Assembly (NCBI GenBank): GCA_037952775.1
Contig: JBANAY010000003.1
Span: forward strand, 10,974,001 to 11,038,000
Origin: Clonostachys chloroleuca
Lineage: Eukaryota; Ascomycota; Sordariomycetes; Hypocreales; Bionectriaceae
DNA length: 64,000 nucleotides
Reading direction: 5' to 3'
This document shows, piece after piece, positions 35,043 through 46,399 of the stretch; position 1 is the stretch's first letter, and each line of letters starts with the position of its first letter. Under the pieces are notes generated by a model, which ran no database searches, was not told the DNA's origin, and saw only the letters and a list, made by a program, of their open reading frames with translations. Position numbers and translations under genes: made by a program.

Positions 35043-37610
35043 CAGGAAGACGGGCGGATGTGGCAAACGGGAACTCCCCTCCCCGGATCGGCAGATTGGA
35101 CAGCGAGCTGTCTGGGGGGTGTTGGGCTAGCTGGGTTGGCGGAAAGCAGAGTCGTGGTGGACAGATTGCGGCGTCGGGATATGCTCGTTTTCAGCCAGCC
35201 CAGGTCAGCCAAGAAGGAGCAGAGGATTGACTGCTGCTGGGCTTTGCCGCTGCACCACAGGGCGAGGTGGGTAAGAATGAGCTGACGAGGCGGACGCAAG
35301 TTGGGGCGGACCATTAGCGCTTCGGAGACCGAATCAGGTCATCCCGGGATTCTTCGAAAGCCCATTCTCAACAGCGGTGTGCTTGTAGAGATCGCATGCC
35401 GACATCTCCCTTGTTTTTGGCATGCCAACGCTTGCTTGATGCTTTGCGTTGAAGCTCCAAGTCAGGCGAGGCTAATTGTGGTGGAGATGGTGAGAGCTCG
35501 GCGTTTGTTGAGCCCGTGATTAACGGTTTCACTGCTGTACGTAATGCGAGGATGAAGGCAGGCACGCCCTGAGCTGCTTAAAAAAATACTAGTCAGGTAC
35601 GACCCTGAGGATCTGATACAATTGCACATGCCATTGGGAAGGTGCTCCTCCTCCAGTGCCTTCCATCCTGTGCTCTTACCCCTCGCCAAGTACCTTGCTC
35701 TGTATCGATGTATCGACAGAGGCAGCGGCTGTTATATCGCACATTAACCTGCCTCTCTGACTACAAACAAAGCCGGACGAATACAATTGTCGACGAGGTC
35801 CTTTGGGCTGCGTCCAACGCTGTGCGTGTGTCACTGCTGCACATTCATCGTCCGAGTCTGACATGCTCCCGTCCCCGTTACATCTCCAAGAGGGAGGGTG
35901 ATATTGAGCCAAGCTGGCTATCTAGATGCCAGCTCATCTATATTACATTGCATAGCACCACCAGCGGCAGGACAGATCTGGCTCGCTGACCGACTTTACC
36001 GACCGACTTTGTGTGCAAGGCTGGACGAACAGCTGCCTCTAGGGGATTATGGACATGGCCGGGTCCCTTCGCAAATCTACCTGCATGAGAAAAGAAAGAC
36101 CCGATTGAACCTCAGCCGGAGGCCATGCAACAGTTTCCATCTTCTCCCTCCGGCTCCTGCATCTGTCGTGCATGGCCTCATGCATGGAAAGGCTCTAAAA
36201 CCTGGGCGCGTAGACCGGGTTGCTGGCCCAGGTCGTAGCGTGCCATCATCGTACGTGGGACGGTGCCACTCGAACCAGGAACATAAACTTTGACCGGCCG
36301 ACCAATCTGCAGGTCCGCTTACCCCGGCCAGAGCAAGCAATCCCCCGTCACCTCCCCCAGCTCGTCGCAGGGCTAACGGGCGGAGGACCCTCTTGCTGGA
36401 ACTCTCAGAGTCTCTGCAGCTCTCACACCCGAGAAGCTTTGCCAAGCGCTTCCAGTAGCGCCCGTCGTGGGCCCATGGAATGGAGAGCCGAGCTGGCCGT
36501 GATGGACGAGGTAAATTGGAGTGCCATTGAACCCCAAACTCTAAAAACCAACCGACAGGTCATCCCACGCTCTAGACGCAACGGAGACGGATTGGAGGTT
36601 GTCATTTCGGACACTGGTCACATGGCCTGGCCGTTCTAGTCGAATCTCGAAAAAGCTCCTGATTCTGGCAGCCCTCTGCTCAATCAGCGTCCTCCAAGTC
36701 ATGCAGATGGTGCAAGCCCCCTCCATGCACCCCCAAACACCCTTCTCAGCCCGTATTACCGGGAGGGATCCGCGACTCTGGGCTGTCTCCATCTCGCATC
36801 ACCGCCTGAAGCCGTCCAGAACGTGCCCTGCAGTCGAATGATCAATGGAGGGTTCCCCCATACCCATCTTCAGCCACTTCGTCTACCCCCAATGCATCCG
36901 ACTCACTCCTAATTTCCCTTGCAGCAAGGTACTCACATGTAAACTACTGACGCATTGAGTTACTTGCATATTTACATATCCTTGATGCCCCCACCCCCGT
37001 GATGACGCAGTGCAGGACGTCAGTCTCCTGATGATAGGTCTGGGCGGCAACCTTTTGATAGACTCAGCTCTAGCAAGCCGTACCATGCCACCCCTCCCCC
37101 TTGGCCCCCTCCCTTCCCCCCATGGACCAGTAACTGTGTACATCTGTACTTCCGTGAGGTTGGGTAGTCGTACAGCTGAGTACCACATCATGCTATTTTC
37201 TCCCGTTGCTCCCCAATCACGCCGCACCATCCTCAAGCATTTCGCCAGCCCGACTCTTTGTCCACCCGTATCCCGTCCACACCGCCAGGCTACCCTGAGA
37301 GATTCATTTGGCTGAAGTGGTCACATGCCCATTGTTTCATCAAAAATCTACTGACTCGTCCAGACCGGGGGCTGTCCAGAGTGAGGCTTCCACCGTACTT
37401 TCGAAGAGGGGTTCCCACTCTCGGTATATAAAAGAGACTCGTCCTTCGTCCGAGTCTCACTGTTCAACCCTTCTCTCCATCGTCCTTGGTATTTTATAGA
37501 GCATTGTCGTACATTGTGTTTTGAAGTATTCTTTTTGTACTTCTCCAGTAATCAACTCTACCATATACCTGTTTTCCGTTTGAGGCTGGTACTCTCTTCT
37601 GCTGATCATC
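35043..37610. other. Divergent intergenic region, secreted protein / ccg-9
   Basis: 2.6 kb between divergently transcribed genes. No supportable ORF. Its right end holds the ccg-9 promoter elements. Confidence 0.6.
37091..37432 (+). promoter_or_regulatory. ccg-9 promoter: STRE-like motifs and TATA box
   Basis: CCCCT cores at 37091, 37097 and 37106 and AGGGG at 37407 match the stress-response element, and TATATAAA lies at 37425-37432, 179 bp upstream of the ATG at 37611. STREs upstream of a trehalose-metabolism gene fit stress induction. The CCCCT motifs sit in a C-rich tract, so some may be chance. Confidence 0.45.
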
Positions 37611-40097
37611 ATGGCTACACCAAAGCAAGAGGCTGCGCGGAGGTTCTCGACCAGCGAGTCCTCTCACCGCAAGAGAAAGATGAGCACCGTTTACGAATCC
37701 GGCAGCGGTTTTGGTCCTGGGCTCACTGTATGCTTTCATCGCCTGTTTCGATTCGGATATTGATTTCGCTAACAAACCCGGCTCCCTAGACTCTATACCT
37801 GGGTATGTCTGCCGTCAAGGCCGATGCCCACACGGTTGTCATTGCACTTGCTATTCATGACGCCACCTACCTGCTCGATTTCTCCGTTGAGCATATCAAT
37901 CTTGATGATGCTACCGAGCACGGCCATGACCTGATCGCTGAGCGTATCATCAAGCAAGTCGAGGCTTACGAGCACGAGAACTTTGTCAAGTTCATCGGCG
38001 CAGGCATCAGCCCCGAGCTCGAGAAAGTCAGTGGAACTCTCTGCTCGCGTCTCTGGCTCGAGCTTGATGTCGTCCCGCTTGTTCTCAATCCCGATAGTGA
38101 TAGCGGCCATTTCTGGGAACAGAAGTCGGTAGACGAGCAGGCCGACTCCATGGCTCGCAAGTGCATCATGTAAGTTTTGAAGTCTATATCTTTCCCCCTG
38201 CAGTCGAATAGAACCCAAAGTAAAAGCTGACCGTCATGATAGGTACTTTGGTCCTTCATCAGTTCCTCTGCTGCACGTCGGTTACCGCGGCATTGTCCAA
38301 ACTGATGGTGCTTTCAAGGCTAAGCTCCTAGAGCTGTACAACTTCCGCAGCACTTGCCAGAAGCCAACATGGGATGCTATGCACCACTACGCTAAGGATC
38401 TCCGTACCCGCAAGATCAAGATTGCCTTCTTCAGCAGCACTCCTCAGGGAGGTGGTGTGGCTCTTATGCGCCACGCTCTTGTCCGTTTCGCTAGACTCCT
38501 TGGTCTTGATCTCACCTGGTATGGTAAGTGTTCATCTATTGATCTATGGACTTCGATCCTGTTGTAGGTTGTCATTTGCTCACTTCATTTGCACAGTACC
38601 CAAGCCTAGGCCTGGTGTGTTCCGTATCACCAAGAACATCCACAACATCCTTCAAGGCGTTGCCGACCCCGAGCAGCGCATCTCCGAGGAGGAGAAGGCC
38701 ACAATTGTCGACTGGATTGATGAGAATGCCAACCGCTACTGGCTCTCTGAGGGAGGCCCACTGCGACCTCCTGAGGAAGGTGGTGCTGACGTTGTCATGG
38801 TGAGTCCCTCTTCGAAGAACACAACAGGTTGGGCGTGACACGAGTACTGACGACTGGTCTTTTTAATCGATAGATCGATGATCCGCAGATGCCCGCTCTT
38901 ATCCCCCTCATCAAGAAGCTTACCCCTGATCGCCCTGTGCTCTACCGCTCGCACATTCAGATCCGAAACGACCTCACTGCCATCGATGGATCTCCACAGC
39001 GCGACGTCTGGCTCTATCTCTGGAACAACATCAAGTTAGCCGACATGTTCATCAGCCACCCTATCCCGTCTTTCGTTCCCCATGATGTGCCCAGTGAGAA
39101 GGTTGTTTACTTCCCTGCCACCACTGATTGGCTTGACGGCCTGAACAAGCCCCTGAACCGTTGGGATACTGGTTACTATGGCCATATCTACAACATGCAG
39201 TGCCACTCTCAGAGGATGTGAGTTTGGGAGGAACCTCTTCCCCAACGCCGGAAGAAAGTTTGAGCTAACCAGGAATGTAGGACTGAGCTTGAATGGCCAG
39301 CTCGCAAGTACGTTGCCCAGGTCGCCCGATTCGACCCCGCCAAGGGTATTCCCACCGTCATTGACGGCTATGCTGAGTTCCGCCGCCTCTGCGAGGAGGA
39401 GGGTATTGAGAACCCACCCCAGCTCTGCGTGTAAGTAATTTGCCTATTTTGTTCATGCTTGGCATTATATATAAAGCCCCTATACTAATGCACATATTAG
39501 GTGCGGAAATGGCTCTGTTGATGATCCCGATGGCACCATCATCTATGACGAGACAATGAAGCAGCTCGAGACCAAGTACCCCCATCTCCTCGAAGATGTC
39601 AGTGTCATGCGCCTCGACCCCAACGACCAGCTCCTCAACACCATCATCGCCAATGCCCACGTCATCCTCCAGCTTTCAACCCGCGAAGGCTTTGAGGTCA
39701 AGGTCTCGGAGGCCCTCCACGCCGGCGTCCCCGTCATCGCCACCCGCGCCGGCGGCATCCCCTCCAGGTTAAGGAGAACGTCAACGGCTTCCTCGTCGAC
39801 CCCGGTGACTGGAAGGCCGTCGCCGGCCACCTCAAGGACCTCTGCACTGACAGCGAGCTCCACGCCAAGATGGCATACGAGGCCCGCACCGGCGTCAGTG
39901 ACGAGGTCGGCACCGTCGGCAACGCCCTTGGCTGGTTCTACCTGGCCGCCAAGTGGGCTGGCAGCGCTAGCAAGAACCACTTTGACGGCAACGAGAGGTG
40001 GGTGAACGACCTGGCCCGCGAGGAGGCCGGCCAGCCGTACACCGAGGGCGAGAACCGCCTGCCTCGCTCCTTCACGCAGAAGAAGCCCGCCGAGTGA
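37611..40097 (+). CDS. ccg-9: Trehalose synthase/phosphorylase, clock-controlled gene-9 type
   Basis: Exons 37611-37727, 37790-38169, 38243-38523, 38597-38799, 38874-39217, 39281-39430 and 39501-40097, giving about 690 residues once a frame break is allowed for. The sequence follows Neurospora CCG-9-type retaining GT4 trehalose synthase/phosphorylase, a GT-B fold enzyme that makes or cleaves trehalose from glucose and an activated glucosyl donor in the cytosol. Visible motifs: STPQGGGVALMRH (N-terminal domain), the stretch around VARFDPAKGIP, and EGFEVKVSEALHAGVPVIAT with the E-x7-E donor site. At 39759-39762 a run of four C replaces the five needed, so the genomic frame breaks right after GGIP and resumes as VKENVNGFLVDPGDW. 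Either a base-calling error or a real lesion that would truncate the C-terminal domain. Promoter has STREs and TATA. Converges with sod2. Confidence 0.9.
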
Positions 40098-40472
40098 AAG
40101 CTTGCAAGAGCGCGCAGTAACTCTGTGCAATTTGATTTTTAGATTCCGTACTTCAAGGGTTTCTTGACGAGCGACGATAATGAGATGATGATTTTTGAGT
40201 GTCGCTTCCTTGAAGGACTGCGTGGTTTTTGATTAAATTTCCCAACTCCTAAAAGATAGAAAAGATTATACTTTCGAGACTTTTTTTTTTTTTTTTTTTA
40301 ATTATTGAGAAAATCTCTACTTGCTACATCTTCGTCCATAACGTGAAATCCGATCGTCCTTTTTCACATGTTGCTCATCAGTCTGAGAACCCCGAGGTAA
40401 TATGTACATTATCATACCGTTTTCCGTCGCATGGGGAACCAGACAAACTAAATAACAAAAAAATGGACGAAT
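40098..40472. terminator. Shared 3' region of convergent ccg-9 and sod2
   Basis: 375 bp between two stop codons facing each other. It holds a T19 run at 40281-40299 and AT-rich flanks, presumably carrying both polyadenylation regions. Confidence 0.5.
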
Positions 40473-41352
40473 CTATTTCTCGAACCGCTTGGCGACGGTG
40501 CCCCAGTTGACGACCTCCCAGATGGCGGAGAAGTACTCGGCCTTGCGGTTCTGGTACTGGAGGTAGTAGGCGTGCTCCCAGGCGTCGATGCCGAGGAGGG
40601 GCTCGAGGTTGCCGGTGACGGGGTCCTGGTTCAGGCGGGTGACGACGCCGAGGGTGCCCGAGGACTTGTCCTTGACCAGCCAGGCCCAGCCGGAGCCCTG
40701 GATGCCGGCGAGGGCGGCGTTGGTCTGCTTCTTGAGGGCCTCGAAGGAGCCAAAGTCCTCGTTGATGGCGGTCTGCCGGGGGGGGGGGGGAGGTTAGAAA
40801 ACAAGGCGATCTAGCGCGGGGTGAAAGGGTTCAACGCACAAGGAGCTTGCCCTCGGGCTCGCCGCCGCCGCCCTTGCCGTTGGGGGCGAGGTTCTCCCAG
40901 AAGAGGGTGTGGTTGATGTGGCCGCCGCCGTGGAAGTTGAGGAGGGGAGCCTGGGCGGCGGCGGTGGCGAGGTCGTTCTTGGCCTTGGCCTCCTCGATGG
41001 CCTCGACGGCCGAGTTGAGGCCGTTGACGTAGGTCTGGTGGTGCTTGGAGTGGTGGAGCTCCATGATTGTGCCGTTGATGTAGGGCTCAAGGGCGCCGTA
41101 GTCGTCTGTTCAGCCGCGAGGGAAAGCGATTGTGTGTTAGCTGGCTGTGCCATGATCATGATACCTGGGCGTCGCCAATTCTCTCTCCCCTCGGAGGGAG
41201 ATCGGCGTGGTGGGATGTAGCTTACAGGCAAGGTCGGGAAGAGTAGCCTTTCCACGGACAAAGGTGGTGCTGGCCATGGCAGCAATGGGCTTGGCAGCGG
41301 AGGCACGAAGGCCAGCGCGCAGGGCGGGAGCGGTTCTGAAGAGGGCAGACAT
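40473..41352 (-). CDS. sod2: Mitochondrial manganese superoxide dismutase
   Basis: Three exons on the minus strand: 41352-41226, 41105-40840 and 40772-40473, giving 230 residues. Residues 1-35 are Arg/Ala/Ser-rich with no acids, a typical mitochondrial presequence, and the mature enzyme begins near [16 protein letters not shown]. Metal ligands by homology are His60 (MELHHSKHH), His108 ([11 protein letters not shown]), Asp194 and His198 ([10 protein letters not shown]); Gln180 in NQDP matches the Mn-type second-sphere glutamine. Converts superoxide to peroxide and oxygen in the matrix. Donors are GTAAGC and the weak GTGCGT; intron 2 has a C13 tract just before its CAG acceptor. Length is normal for the family. 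It shares a 571-bp divergent promoter with the GINS gene. Confidence 0.96.
40778..40790 (-). repeat. C13 tract in sod2 intron 2
   Basis: Thirteen G on the plus strand, read as C13 in the transcript, forming the polypyrimidine tract just upstream of the acceptor of sod2 intron 2. Length variation here could alter splicing. Confidence 0.8.
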
Positions 41353-41923
41353 TGTGGTTTATGTCGACAGCTAGAGCAAAAAGCGGGCGGTGGGTTAGCT
41401 CTTGAAGTTCAGCTAGCAGGAAATAAATGCTCCCAAGAGTCAATTGAAGGCAGAATATCAAGGAAGATGAAGAGCATGAATTGGCGACTACGAGCAGATA
41501 AGAATGAACTTACCAACAACTTGGAGATTCGAGACGGCGAGGGCGGAGATAAATTACAACAAACTGGACGGAGGTGATGTCAACTCACGCAAAGCTCTAG
41601 AGCGGATAGCCGAGGGCGAGCTCGGGCTTAGGTAATCTACGGGAAGGAGCTTCGGATCTGAGATCAATGTGTCGTCACTGCGCGATTACCCCAGTGCTCT
41701 TGTAACGGTAGCGTTCAGTGGAGTTGGTTCATTACATTAGCATCAACCGCCCTGTAATTGGAGGGGTGCGGAATTACGGCGTCCTGGATGCTTATCGCTT
41801 ATCAGTTTCCAACGCGCTCTTGTTCGGCTTGGAGGGGCACTTTAACCAGACGCGCTGGACAGGCTCATCTAGCAGTGATCGATTGACGAGCGGCCAAGCT
41901 GCAGTCGGTCCAAGGCGTGCAAC
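41353..41923. promoter_or_regulatory. Shared divergent promoter of sod2 and PSF3
   Basis: 571 bp between two start codons pointing away from each other, with no ORF. I see no clear TATA box. Confidence 0.5.
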
Positions 41924-42547
41924 ATGTCTTACTACGATGTCGATGCCATCCTCACAGACGGCGAGGTTTGTTTCATCTCAATTCCTTGAGGCATTTTTGC
42001 ATTGCCTGTCCAGTGCAAGATATCAGACACTGACAGCCATCGCCCGCAGAAAGTGCCGTGTACGTTCGAACTCGACGTCCCGTACCTTGGCCACCTCGAC
42101 AACTCGACAACAGGTCTGAAACCAGGAACTGCCCTGTCCCTGCCCCTCTGGCTAGCCGAGATGCTCGCCCTCGCCTCGACAGGAGACTCCAAGGCGCCGC
42201 TGATACTCAACATGCCGCCCTGTCTTTCCGAGCAGGTCATCGCCGCGCTGCGAGCCGATCCGCGCTCGGTCACGCTCAGGGAACAGAACGTGCACCTGTA
42301 CGGCGTGGGGGTGCGGATGCTGGACCTCTTCGATGAACGCGAGCTCGGCAACACGCTCAGGAAGACGTTTGTGGTCCGAGCCGGCGAGGTGGGCCTGCAC
42401 GCGAGAAAGGCGGATGATGGGAGCTTGGGGGGTCAGGGGGAGGAGTTCCTGCGTGGGCTGGAGGAGTGGGAAAGGAGCTTGTTTCGCAGAGCCCATGAGG
42501 GCGTCAAGAGCGCCAAGGAATGGACGGAAAAGGTCAAGAAAAGTTGA
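41924..42547 (+). CDS. PSF3: GINS complex subunit Psf3
   Basis: Two exons, 41924-41965 (14 codons) and 42050-42547, split by an 84-nt intron in phase 0, giving 179 residues. The opening MSYYDVDAILTDGEKVPCTF followed by ELDVPYLGHLD is the hallmark of Psf3, and the helix LSLPLWLAEMLA and the C-terminal LFRRAHEG segment also fit. Psf3 is one of four GINS subunits that join Cdc45 and Mcm2-7 in the replicative helicase. A short first exon encoding MSYYD is common in fungal orthologues, which settles the start. Length is normal. Confidence 0.95.
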
Positions 42548-43132
42548 GGTGCGAGGACGATGTGGATGGATACCCGGTTTGCCAATGCTCCAAGGCAGAA
42601 GGGGGCTTCACTCTCCGATTGTACTTGTCGAGATTCACGAATTGATATGATTAGATACCCTCGAATAAAAAGATCAACAAATTAAACCATGGGAATCGTA
42701 TCCTTGGGCGTGTCCGGTCTGTGGGAGGCGGCTTCATGCCAACCACTCTGTGTCTACGGGCGGCCGCGGCCGCACTGCTCCAGCGGCATGTGGCCATCGT
42801 CAGCTTCCGCGGCCTGCCGATAAACCCAGGCCTATCATGGGAATAGCGCTTTATTAATCAAACGGGCGCAGTTCCACCGTTATCAGTGCCTCTGTCGACG
42901 TTGACTAACGGGGACTTGCGCGGTAGAGATAAGAGATCTTGCCCCTCGGGAATCAGACCCCGCCCATATCTCAGATTTGGGGTATAAATGCAGCCTGATC
43001 ATACCTTGCAAATCTAAGATTCCCTTCTCCAACATCACGACGACGGACAGGTCCAGATTTGCCACTTGAATCCAGATCAATCTGCACCATATAATCAGAA
43101 CTCGATATCATCCCAAATAATCACATTAAACC
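42548..43132 (+). promoter_or_regulatory. Intergenic region with xanA promoter (GATA sites, TATA box)
   Basis: 585 bp. HGATAR motifs occur at about 42818 (CGATAA), 42880 (reverse TGATAA) and 42927 (AGATAAG), followed by TATAAAT at 42983, 150 bp before the xanA ATG. In Aspergillus nidulans xanA is controlled by the GATA factor AreA and by UaY. I find GATA sites but no exact TCGG-N6-CCGA UaY site. Confidence 0.5.
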
Positions 43133-44479
43133 ATGGCAACTTCGCAAGCAAAGGTCGAGCCCATTGCTGCGCCACAGGGCTCTACTATCAACTTTGGCGC
43201 CACCGTCACTGGTGTTGACATTGAGAATCTTACTGGTAAGGAACAATGATTGTTTTGCAGTCGCTGCCTCATTCTTTGAGAGAAAAATGATATAATACCT
43301 CGCTCGGAGCATCTGAAGCGGATGAAGGCGAAGAGCTCAATCTCAAATGGGAGAATACCCGTAAAATCGGTAACCTCCTGGTAAGGAATAACCATCTTCA
43401 CTGTGGCCCAGAACACACTGAGGCTAACCACTTTCTGCCCTGCAGATGCCGATTTTGACGTTCTTCGTGATGCTCTGTTCAGACATCAGGTTCTCGTCAT
43501 CAGGGACCAGTCGCACGTCTCCCCCAAGGCCCAGTACGGCCTCACCCAGCGATTTGACCCAGAAGCCACTGCCAACTATGGCCACGGCAAGACTCTGGAT
43601 GCCAAACGCTCTATCCTGCACCCTGATCTGAAGACAGTTCCGCATCAGCCCCAGGTTCAGGTCATTGGAAACGGCTTTGTGCCCTCCTACGAGGGTCTGG
43701 AGAACATCCAGCTCCGGCACCCTCACCACCGGACATTCCATGACACCACAATCCCAGACGCAGAGGACCTCGACTTCACCAGGTTCTACCGCTGGCACAT
43801 TGATGCGGCCCTCTATGATCTTGCGCCTCCGGTGGCAACCACGCTGCTTGCCGTCCGCGTCCCCTCTGGCCGCACGCAGACACTGCGATATGACGACGGC
43901 ACGGGCGATGAGATGACCGTCCCCCTTGGAACAACTGCTTTCGCCAACGGTGAAACCATGTACGACATCCTCTCCGACGAGGACAAGGAGTTTGCCCGCA
44001 CCACCAAGGTCGAATACGCTGCCCATCCTTACATCTGGATGTCGCCGGCCAAGTCCCGCTCCACCGGGCTTGGCCTCGTCTCGCAGGGCAAGGAGCTCTC
44101 AGAATCTGACCTCCCTCCCATCAACTCCGAGGCCATCCAGGTCCTCCCTATGTGCTGGCGCAACCCCGTGACCGGGAAGCTGCACCTTCAGATCCACCCA
44201 TCGGCTGTCAGGCGACTCCATCTGGCCGATGGCACCGTGATTGATGACTTGGCCAAGGTTCGCGAGGCTGTCTACCGTCTGCAGCGACCTGGCATTGCCC
44301 CCCAGAGGATATACGCCCACGATTGGAAGGAAGGCGATCTCGTCATCTTCCACAACCGAGGTTTGATTCACTCGGTCGTCGGCGCATTTGCAGAGGACGA
44401 GGTCAGGCTGTTCAGGCAGTGTAACATTGCAGGAAGCAAACTGCCTGTTGGCCCTGAGATGGTCGGGGCAGCAGCTTAA
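43133..44479 (+). CDS. xanA: Alpha-ketoglutarate-dependent xanthine dioxygenase
   Basis: Two exons, 43133-43235 and 43446-44479 (intron 210 nt), giving 378 residues. Converts xanthine to uric acid using Fe(II), 2-oxoglutarate and oxygen; a fungal alternative to molybdenum xanthine dehydrogenase. The sequence tracks XanA closely: FGATVTGVDIENLTDADFD spans the splice, and GHGKTLDAKRSILHPDLKT and QVQVIGNGFVP follow. The metal triad is His152/Asp154 (YRWHIDAALYD) and His343 (HNRGLIHSV), each three residues on from the A. nidulans XanA triad; Arg355 in EVRLFRQCN is the likely 2-oxoglutarate ligand. No targeting signal, so cytosolic. The GATA motifs and TATA box upstream fit nitrogen control. Converges with the membrane-protein gene, stop to stop 147 bp apart. 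Confidence 0.95.
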
Positions 44480-44626
44480 ACTTGACGGGAAATCAGTGTT
44501 TGGTGTAATTTGGACGTGGCCAGAAATGGCCAAGGGGTTTCTGTCATTACCAGGTTTACTTGGAGATTCAAGAATGAAGAATGAACAAATTTATTCCTTT
44601 TACTCAAGTTTCAAGAACCAGTGCAA

Positions 44627-45619
44627 TCATCTAGTCTTTGATAAATGTGACGGCCCCTTCTTCACCTCAACCCCAGCCTTGTCGTCACCCTCCACCCGTC
44701 TCCGCAAAACCTCCATCCCATGCAGCACAAAAGCACCGCTAAACCACGCGAGCGTAATCCACATATCCGCCAACTCCAGCAGAATGAAGAACTTGTTCGA
44801 GTATCTTACCATGTAGGCCGTGCCGACCCCCATCCCCAGATACACCAGCACCCCAGGCCAGTGCCCGCGCACCGCCTGCTGCGCCACGGGCAGCACGCGA
44901 AAGTGCAGGCCCAGCGCGACGAGCCCCAGCACGGCCGTCGCCCGCGCGGACTGCTCCTCCAGCAGCCTCTGCAAGAAAGCCCGCTCGGCATCCCCCCCGC
45001 GGGAGACGAGCCTCCAGCAGGCGTACAGCTGCGCCAGCGTCCAGCACGACTGGACGTACGCGTGCTCGGCCCACGCGAGGCTGGCGGCGACGTAGGCCAC
45101 GATGCAGGTGGCGGCTGTAGCTCTACTACTACTCCCGCCGCGCCCGCAGTGGGCGGTGACGAGCTGGCCCAGCAGTGATGGAAGCATGGCGAGGAGGTAG
45201 GCCATCACGGCCCAGGCGGCGAGGGGCAGCCAGTCGAAGGAGACGACGGACTGCTCGAGGAGGCGGTGCGGGGAGGAGCGCGCGAGCTTCATGTCCGCAA
45301 GGGCGTGGGGCCAGAAGAACTGGGTGGCCGAGGGGAAGAGCAGCCGGCGCATGTGGTTGAGGGTGATGGCGACGACGAGGCAGACGGCGCCGTGGCCGCG
45401 GCCGTGCGCGACGAGGGACCTGCGCAGGGCGGCGACGGATTGCATCCCCGTCATGTCTGTTATGAAGGTGTCCCACGCCTTCGGGAGCTGGTTCAGGGAC
45501 GGTACGTTTCCGCTGTGGTGTTTGGCGGCGATGCGACGGCGGCTGTGGGTTTCGCTGCTGCTTTTCCCGTCGATCAGGAGGGTGGCCTGTCGCACGATGA
45601 TTCTTGGGTTGCTGGCCAT
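44627..45619 (-). CDS. Polytopic membrane protein of unknown function
   Basis: Single-exon ORF, 330 residues, from the ATG at 45619 to the TGA at 44627, high in GC at third positions. The first ~75 residues are polar and basic; then about six hydrophobic segments follow (around AVCLVVAITLNH, LAAWAVMAYLLAMLPSLLG, TCIVAYVAASLAWAEHAYV, TAVLGLVALGLHF, GVLVYLGMGVGTAYMV and ITLAWFSGAFVLHG). The C terminus is charged and probably cytoplasmic. It has no signal peptide and no motif I recognise; similarity to Pex11-like or mitochondrial carrier families was considered but no signature was found. It converges with xanA. Confidence 0.7.
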   Translation of the reverse strand: MASNPRIIVRQATLLIDGKSSSETHSRRRIAAKHHSGNVPSLNQLPKAWDTFITDMTGMQSVAALRRSLVAHGRGHGAVCLVVAITLNHMRRLLFPSATQFFWPHALADMKLARSSPHRLLEQSVVSFDWLPLAAWAVMAYLLAMLPSLLGQLVTAHCGRGGSSSRATAATCIVAYVAASLAWAEHAYVQSCWTLAQLYACWRLVSRGGDAERAFLQRLLEEQSARATAVLGLVALGLHFRVLPVAQQAVRGHWPGVLVYLGMGVGTAYMVRYSNKFFILLELADMWITLAWFSGAFVLHGMEVLRRRVEGDDKAGVEVKKGPSHLSKTR

Positions 45620-46399
45620 GGCGTCTTCCTTCTTGTGCGCAATTGAGGACAGAACCGTCGAGAAAAAGAAGTCCTACGTCTCACAATGTCACATGGAGGG
45701 AGGGAAGAGAGGGCTTTTATACGCCGTGAGACCCCTCCATTTCAACAGGGTAAGAAGAAAGATGCGAGCCACGGGGCAATTAAGCTCGCCGCTACCGGGG
45801 ACGATGCTGGGATAGGCCTTATTTCTATCTTTAGGCGGCCAGTCCGCATCGTTCCTCCAGGGCGAGATAATCTGGCAAACCAATCATTATCAATTAGTGG
45901 ACGGCTGAACCGCCTTTCTCCACAGCCTCAGCCAACGGCCAACCGGTAGGACTGGTCAGCGATGCATCTGGAACGACCCAATCGGGCAGAATGTTCCGTC
46001 CAGTGTAGCCCTTTTGTTTTGATTCTAGCGCCCTCGCAGCTCTTGCCCAGCGAGTCGCGCCGCGACAACACATCAGTAGGTAGAGTTAAACATATAAATC
46101 ATGCAAATGGAACAGTCTCAATAGGCTATCTACTACGCTTTGTGCGCCAAATACACTCCTCCTTGGGCCTTCCATCTCTGGCAATTTTTGGATGTTCAAA
46201 CCGTCGGGTTTCTTAGTTGATGCTCGGAGAGATGCTGACTTACACCCTCCGTTATACCTAATCCAACACGCAATGCAGTAGCACTATTGCGTCTATGATC
46301 TAGATATACGAGCCTAAATCTTCACTAATATTTTGCCAGCCCATAATGCCTTCAGACGCAGCACCTGAAACCCAAGTTGGGGAGTGTCGGCCAGACTCC
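45620..46399. other. Intergenic region with a duplicated gene fragment
   Basis: 780 bp between two genes. The only structured element is the diverged cysteine-rich-gene fragment at 45949-46008. Confidence 0.5.
45949..46008 (-). pseudogene. Degenerate copy of a cysteine-rich protein C terminus
   Basis: Sixty bases here match 48052-48111 with about 49 identities (~82%) in the same orientation and without gaps. The minus-strand translation WTEH....RCIADQ is shared, but in this copy two of the cysteines and the C-terminal CF are lost and a TGA closes the frame soon after. No start or upstream exon is visible. I read it as a relic of a duplication. Confidence 0.5.

Noticed and set aside
34509..35285. 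258-codon ORF antisense to the large secreted protein
   Set aside because: Shadow frame of a strongly coding opposite strand.
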